Assembly (NCBI RefSeq): GCF_009834785.1
Contig: NZ_WUYX01000030.1
Span: forward strand, 1 to 64,000
Reading direction: 5' to 3'
DNA from: Natronorubrum halalkaliphilum
GTDB taxonomy: Archaea > Halobacteriota > Halobacteria > Halobacteriales > Natrialbaceae
DNA: 64,000 nucleotides
Part shown: positions 60,172 through 64,000 of the stretch, piece by piece
Layout: each line of letters begins with the position of its first letter
How positions within the stretch are numbered: position 1 is the stretch's first letter
The notes under the pieces: model-generated
Told to the model about the DNA's origin: nothing
The model's database searches: none
The model's input: only the letters and a program-made list of their open reading frames with translations
Made by a program: the position numbers and the translations under genes

Positions 60172-61806
60172 ATGAGCTCCAACGATGGGGGAGACCGCGA
60201 GGACACGTTCCATCCGCTCGGCGAGGAGTGGCAGGACGGCCTCGAGAAGGAGCTCGAGGAAACCGAGTACGATACCGAACTCGGCCTCGAAATGGCCAGA
60301 GACGCGATGCGGCTCTCGAAGGGCGAACTCTCGGAGGAGGCGTTTTACGATCGGTATCACGAGGACGTCCTCGAGGAGTTCGGCGAGGACAGTCGGCCGA
60401 TGGCCGACGAGATCGAAACGGCCAGAGAGAAGGGACGGCTCGAGGAAACGATCTCGAAAATCGGCGACGAGGAGTCGCGCCGCGAGATGATGAAGAAGAT
60501 GGGCGGTGCGGGAGCCGTCGGACTCGGCGCGTGGGGGACGGTAGAGAGCCAACGGGACGATGATGAACCGGCGGGTGCCGTGTTCGCCCAGGACCAGGAA
60601 GCGGACGAACCGGACGATACGGACGAGGACGGCACCCAGTGGGGGATGGCGCTCGACCTCGAACACTGCGACGGCTGTCTCTCCTGTGTCGTGGCCTGTG
60701 CGGAGGAACACAGCTGGGACCAGGGAGCGAACTGGATGTACGTGCTCGCGTACGACGACGATACCGTTTCGTCGCCGGATCCCGACGACTACGAGTCCAC
60801 GGAAGACTTCGAGTATCTGATCCGACCCTGCCAGCACTGTACCGACGCCCCCTGTGAGAAAGTTTGTCCGACGACGGCCCGTCACACCCGAGATTCGGAC
60901 GGCCTCGTCCTGACCGATTACGACGTCTGTATCGGCTGTCGGTACTGTCAGGTTGCCTGTCCCTACGGCGTCAACTATTTCCAGTGGGAGGAACCGGAGA
61001 TCGGCGAAGACGAACTCGAGGACGGACACGTCTACGACGCACGCGACCGGCCGGTCGGTGCTCGCGGTCCGCGAGGCGTCATGGAGAAGTGTACGTTCTG
61101 TGCGACCCGTCAGGACGGACAACAGGGCGAGGAACAGGTCGGCACGACCGCCTGCGAGGACGCCTGTCCGCCGGAAGTGATCCAGTTCGGGGATATGAAC
61201 AACCCAAACAGTGATCCACAGCGGTATATCGACAACACGGCCAAGAGCCGAACGCTCGTCCGCATCGAGGGAGGGCTTCCGTCAGTCGAGGACGTCGAAG
61301 AGGCACTCGAGGACGAAGACGAGGATATCGATGCCGTCGTCGACGCTGTCGAGGGAGTCGACGAGGACACGATCGCTCTCCTGCTGGCGATCGGTATTCT
61401 GAGCGACGACGATCAACTCGAGAGCGACGAGAACAGTTCGCTGGTCGCACAGGAGGTGACCGCACTCGAACTCCTGGCGGTTCTCGAGGACCACGGTCTC
61501 GAGTTCGACGAGGAGCTATTGATCGAACTCGAACTCGCCGAAGCGCCCGACGAGGACGAAGATGAGGAGTTCGACGGGCCGAGCGAGGACCTCGCACAGG
61601 AACGGCTCGAGGAGTTCGCCGGCGATCCGGAATCGAGTTTCAAACTCCTCGACGATATCGGGACGGATCCGAACGTCGTGTATCTCGGCAACCAACCCGG
61701 ATCGGGAGCCCATCAGGTTCCGGGACCGGTCGCCTACGACGAGGTCGGCCAGACGGACAATCGAAAGGACGTCCTCGACGAGGGAACCGTCGATCTCAAC
61801 TTCTGA
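60172..61806 (+). CDS. DmsB/PsrB-like ferredoxin with four [4Fe-4S] sites, lacking adjacent partners
   Basis: A 544-residue protein. Residues 1-100 are a charged helical domain. An internal Tat-like motif follows (ESRREMMKKMGGAGAVGLGAW, Arg103-Arg104 near the middle of the chain). The ferredoxin core is at about 157-340, with 16 Cys in four groups: 166/169/172/176, 220/223/228/232, 253/256/259/263 and 307/310/328/332, as in DmsB/PsrB electron-transfer subunits. A long acidic C-terminal domain ends the chain. No molybdoenzyme or NrfD-like membrane gene is adjacent, which is unusual. Confidence 0.9.
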   Translation: MSSNDGGDREDTFHPLGEEWQDGLEKELEETEYDTELGLEMARDAMRLSKGELSEEAFYDRYHEDVLEEFGEDSRPMADEIETAREKGRLEETISKIGDEESRREMMKKMGGAGAVGLGAWGTVESQRDDDEPAGAVFAQDQEADEPDDTDEDGTQWGMALDLEHCDGCLSCVVACAEEHSWDQGANWMYVLAYDDDTVSSPDPDDYESTEDFEYLIRPCQHCTDAPCEKVCPTTARHTRDSDGLVLTDYDVCIGCRYCQVACPYGVNYFQWEEPEIGEDELEDGHVYDARDRPVGARGPRGVMEKCTFCATRQDGQQGEEQVGTTACEDACPPEVIQFGDMNNPNSDPQRYIDNTAKSRTLVRIEGGLPSVEDVEEALEDEDEDIDAVVDAVEGVDEDTIALLLAIGILSDDDQLESDENSSLVAQEVTALELLAVLEDHGLEFDEELLIELELAEAPDEDEDEEFDGPSEDLAQERLEEFAGDPESSFKLLDDIGTDPNVVYLGNQPGSGAHQVPGPVAYDEVGQTDNRKDVLDEGTVDLNF

Positions 61807-61951
61807 TAGGCTGCCGGCGTTCGACGGTCGGTTATCGGTACCCAGTACACGGTGACCGGTGACCGGTTGCCGACGATCGCTACCGAACGACAACGTAGGT
61901 TCGTACGAGACGACCCGTCGCTTTCATATCGACTGAAACGAACGGTCGAGT

Positions 61952-62149
61952 ATGGATGTTCGTCAGCGGTTGATCGTCGGGAGTCTCTGGATCGGGGTCG
62001 CGGCGTTGATGGCGATCACGCTCGAACCGGGCCTGCCGTCGACGGTGAGCGAAATCGCGCGACTGTTCGTCGTCGTGGTCGCCCTGTTTCTCGCCGGCGT
62101 GTATCTATTCAATCCCCGGGACGTACTCGATCGGTACAAGATTCAGTGA
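61952..62149 (+). CDS. Small two-helix membrane protein
   Basis: A 65-residue protein with two hydrophobic helices (LIVGSLWIGVAALMAITL and IARLFVVVVALFLAGVYLF) and a charged end (RDVLDRYKIQ). Its position 146 nt after the ferredoxin gene is too far for certain co-transcription, although a membrane anchor for the ferredoxin is imaginable. No family is recognised. Confidence 0.65.
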   Translation: MDVRQRLIVGSLWIGVAALMAITLEPGLPSTVSEIARLFVVVVALFLAGVYLFNPRDVLDRYKIQ

Positions 62150-62271
62150 TCGGCACCGCGACGGTGATCGATGCGGTGCGGTGACAACGTCGCCCGGTCC
62201 GAAAAACGGCTACGATAACGGTTACGGTGCGGCTGTGTCGCTACCGGCGCCTCGAAAGAATTAGAGGATAC

Positions 62272-62291
62272 AGCAACAGCAAACCGTATCA
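62272..62291. repeat. P1 repeat, copy E (one arm, on the citramalate synthase stop)
   Basis: Read on the minus strand, the TGA stop of the downstream synthase gene is immediately followed by TACGGTTTGCTGTTGCTGTA, so TGATACGG is again formed by a stop codon. The other arm and inner stem are lost or degenerate. The copy lies between convergent genes. Confidence 0.6.
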
Positions 62292-63860
62292 GTCGTCCGC
62301 CGGCGCCAGCGGCTGCTCGTCGGACGCGAGCAACCGATCGAGCGCGTCGACCATCGCCTCGACGCTGGCGCGCGTAATGTCGGCTTCGCTGCGGGCGACG
62401 GTGACCGAGCGGTCGTTTCGAACCATCGTTACCTCGACGGTGACGACGGCGTCGGTGCCGCCGGTCACGGCGTCGACGTGATAGGACTCGAGTTCCGCAT
62501 CCGCCATCGAGCCCAGGGCTTCACGCACCGCTGAGACGGCGGCGTCGACGGGGCCGGAGCCGGTCCCGCTCGCGACCCGTTCCTCGCCGCCGACGTCGAG
62601 TCGGATACTCGCGGTCGGAACGGCACCGCCGCTCGTGGCCGTTAGGTCGAGCAGTTCGACCGTACGTTCGCGGTCGTCGCCGGTGACGTCCTCGGCGATT
62701 GCCAGCAGGTCGGCGTCCGTGACCCGACGGCCGCGGTCGCCGAGTTCGGTGACGCGATTTGCGACCGTTGCGACCTCGTCGTCGGTCGCCTCGACGTCGT
62801 GTTCCTCGAGCGTCGCCTTGACGCCCGCCCGTCCTGTGTGTTTGCCGAGTGCGAGGCGGCGTTCGCGACCGACCGTCTCGGGCGCGTACGGTTCGTACAT
62901 CTTGTCGTCCTTGAGCGTCCCGTCGGTGTGGATGCCGCTCTCGTGGGTGAAGGCGTTCTCGCCGATAACGGCCTTGTTCGGCGGCAGTTGGACGCCAGTC
63001 GCTCGAGAGACGATCTGGGACAGATCGTACAGTTCAGTGAGTTCGAGCGTATCGACGTCGTAGACGTGGGCGAGCGCGATCGCGACTTCCTCGAGGGCCA
63101 CGTTCCCGGCGCGTTCGCCGAGGCCGTTGACGGTGCAGTGAACCAGGTCCGCGCCGGCGGAGACGGCCGAGAGCGCGTTCGCGACGCCCAGTCCGAGATC
63201 GTCGTGGGTGTGGGCGCTGACCGGCCCGAGTTCGGCGAGCCGGGACACCGCTTCAGCGGTGCGCTCGGGCCCGGTATGGCCGACGGTGTCGGCGAAACAG
63301 ACCCGGTCGGCACCGGCATCGAGGGCGGTCCCCATGAGGGCCTCGAGATAGTCGAGATCGGCCCGGGAGCCGTCCTCGCCGATGACTTCGATCCAGAGGT
63401 CGTGATCGGCGGCGTACTCGACGAGTTCGGCGGTTTTTTCGAGATTATCCTCGCGAGAGGTACCGACCTTGCCCTCGACGTGTCGATCGCTCGAGGGGAC
63501 CACGAGGTGGATGCCGTCGACGTCACAGTCGAGTGCGAGGTCGATATCGGTTTGCATCCCGCGACAGAAACTGGTGACGCGGGCGTCGAGATCGAGGTCG
63601 GTAACGCGGGAGATTGCCTGGCGTTCACCCGCGCCGGTACAGGCGCTTCCCGCCTCGATGGTGGAGACGCCTGCTCGCTCTAACGCGCGAGCGATTTCGA
63701 CTTTCTCGTCGGGTGACAGCGAGACACCCGGTGCTTGCTCGCCGTCGCGAAGCGTCGTATCGAGAAGGCGGACTGTACGGTCGGATTGAATCGTCTGCTC
63801 GGCGGAGTGAGTTACAGGCAAGAGTGATGAACTGCGATTAGTTTGGTCGCGGAATTTCAC
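62289..63860 (-). CDS. cimA: (R)-citramalate synthase or 2-isopropylmalate synthase (LeuA/CimA family)
   Basis: It condenses acetyl-CoA with pyruvate or 2-oxoisovalerate, the entry step to isoleucine or leucine. The 523-residue protein has the DRE-TIM barrel opening VRLLDTTLRDGEQAPGVSL, SAHTHDDLGLGVANA (metal-binding HxH), and NGLGERAGNVALEE. The C-terminal regulatory domain, about 390-520, has ASIRLDVGGEERVASGTGSG. CimA and LeuA cannot be separated with certainty by eye. The GTG at 63860 is the only good start, with an N-terminal extension of about 28 residues. A short upstream ORF overlaps it. Confidence 0.85.
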   Translation of the reverse strand: MKFRDQTNRSSSLLPVTHSAEQTIQSDRTVRLLDTTLRDGEQAPGVSLSPDEKVEIARALERAGVSTIEAGSACTGAGERQAISRVTDLDLDARVTSFCRGMQTDIDLALDCDVDGIHLVVPSSDRHVEGKVGTSREDNLEKTAELVEYAADHDLWIEVIGEDGSRADLDYLEALMGTALDAGADRVCFADTVGHTGPERTAEAVSRLAELGPVSAHTHDDLGLGVANALSAVSAGADLVHCTVNGLGERAGNVALEEVAIALAHVYDVDTLELTELYDLSQIVSRATGVQLPPNKAVIGENAFTHESGIHTDGTLKDDKMYEPYAPETVGRERRLALGKHTGRAGVKATLEEHDVEATDDEVATVANRVTELGDRGRRVTDADLLAIAEDVTGDDRERTVELLDLTATSGGAVPTASIRLDVGGEERVASGTGSGPVDAAVSAVREALGSMADAELESYHVDAVTGGTDAVVTVEVTMVRNDRSVTVARSEADITRASVEAMVDALDRLLASDEQPLAPADD

Positions 63861-63927
63861 GCCCAGCCGGGTTGCCCCGACTTCCTCTATCCTCGGACTC
63901 CGGCGTTGAGAAGGAATCTCGTGCCAT
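63838..63927 (-). CDS. Upstream ORF (29 aa) overlapping the citramalate synthase start
   Basis: The ORF reads MARDSFSTPESEDRGSRGNP-AGREIPRPN. It starts at 63927 and ends at 63838, overlapping the synthase GTG (63860) by 23 nt in another frame. On the minus strand a TATA-like GTTAAGT lies about 30 nt before its ATG, so a leaderless transcript would begin at this ORF. It lacks Leu and has only one Ile, so it is not a classical attenuator peptide; control by re-initiation or ribosome stalling is possible. Confidence 0.5.
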   Translation of the reverse strand: MARDSFSTPESEDRGSRGNPAGREIPRPN

Positions 63928-64000
63928 TGTATGTCACCTTATCGAATCAGGGCGACTTAACTCCGCCGGTCACGGTATGATCTGCGCGACGTGTCGATCG

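Overview
The window is a gene-dense piece of a haloarchaeal chromosome. The evidence is a TFB-type initiation factor, ribosomal protein S8e, a G+C-rich sequence with very acidic proteins, Asp/Glu-rich tails, Tat-type lipoprotein signals, ba3-type oxidase genes of the haloarchaeal cba layout, a class III PHA cluster, DacZ, and TATA boxes about 25-30 nt before many start codons (leaderless transcripts). The gene set fits the Natrialbales (Natrinema/Haloterrigena-like), but that placement is inference.

Layout. 0.4-8 kb: tfb, small housekeeping and hypothetical genes, an OGG-type glycosylase, acylphosphatase, NAD(P)HX repair and moaC. 7.9-13 kb: PHA synthesis, with phaB, phaC, phaE, phaP and the AbrB-type regulator phaR on the minus strand and phaJ diverging on the plus strand. 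13-20.6 kb: a phosphohexomutase, then a nucleoside ABC importer (BMP lipoprotein, ATPase, two permeases) and cytidine deaminase; uridine phosphorylase at 27.3 kb extends this salvage theme. 20.6-26.8 kb: a CcoI/CopA-like P-type ATPase facing a cbaDBA(E) ba3 oxidase operon. 28-31.4 kb: an APC permease and a dacZ-mechanosensitive channel pair. 31.5-37.7 kb: tRNA-Leu with odd downstream hairpins, a mini-TFB, coaD, a malic enzyme, a PQQ-propeller lipoprotein and rps8e. 38.9-50 kb: a phosphate region with a PhoU-like AbrB regulator, pstS, pstC and pstA, then a histidine kinase, a 40-codon ORF coupled to pstB, a second hybrid kinase, an HNH protein and phoU. 50-55.6 kb: HalOD1 and Bat-type regulators beside an etfB-etfA-fixC(X) electron-transfer operon. 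56-64 kb: a bactofilin-like protein, a MoxR ATPase, tRNA-Ser, an MFS carrier, an orphan DmsB-like four-cluster ferredoxin, and a citramalate/isopropylmalate synthase behind an overlapping upstream ORF.

The most interesting signals are non-coding. (1) Both tRNA genes are followed by hairpins whose outer arms copy the 3' end (T arm plus acceptor strand) of that same tRNA; behind tRNA-Leu there are two such units. (2) A dispersed palindrome of about 82 nt (ends ATACGG...CCGTAT) occurs as three full and three partial copies. The inner stem differs in sequence between copies but stays perfectly paired, and three copies begin on the TGA stop codon of a gene. (3) A second palindrome family (ATACTG...CAGTAT) has two copies, one also fused to a stop codon. 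(4) A shared 17-nt promoter block precedes pstS and the pstB transcript. No CRISPR array, integrase or intact insertion sequence was seen.
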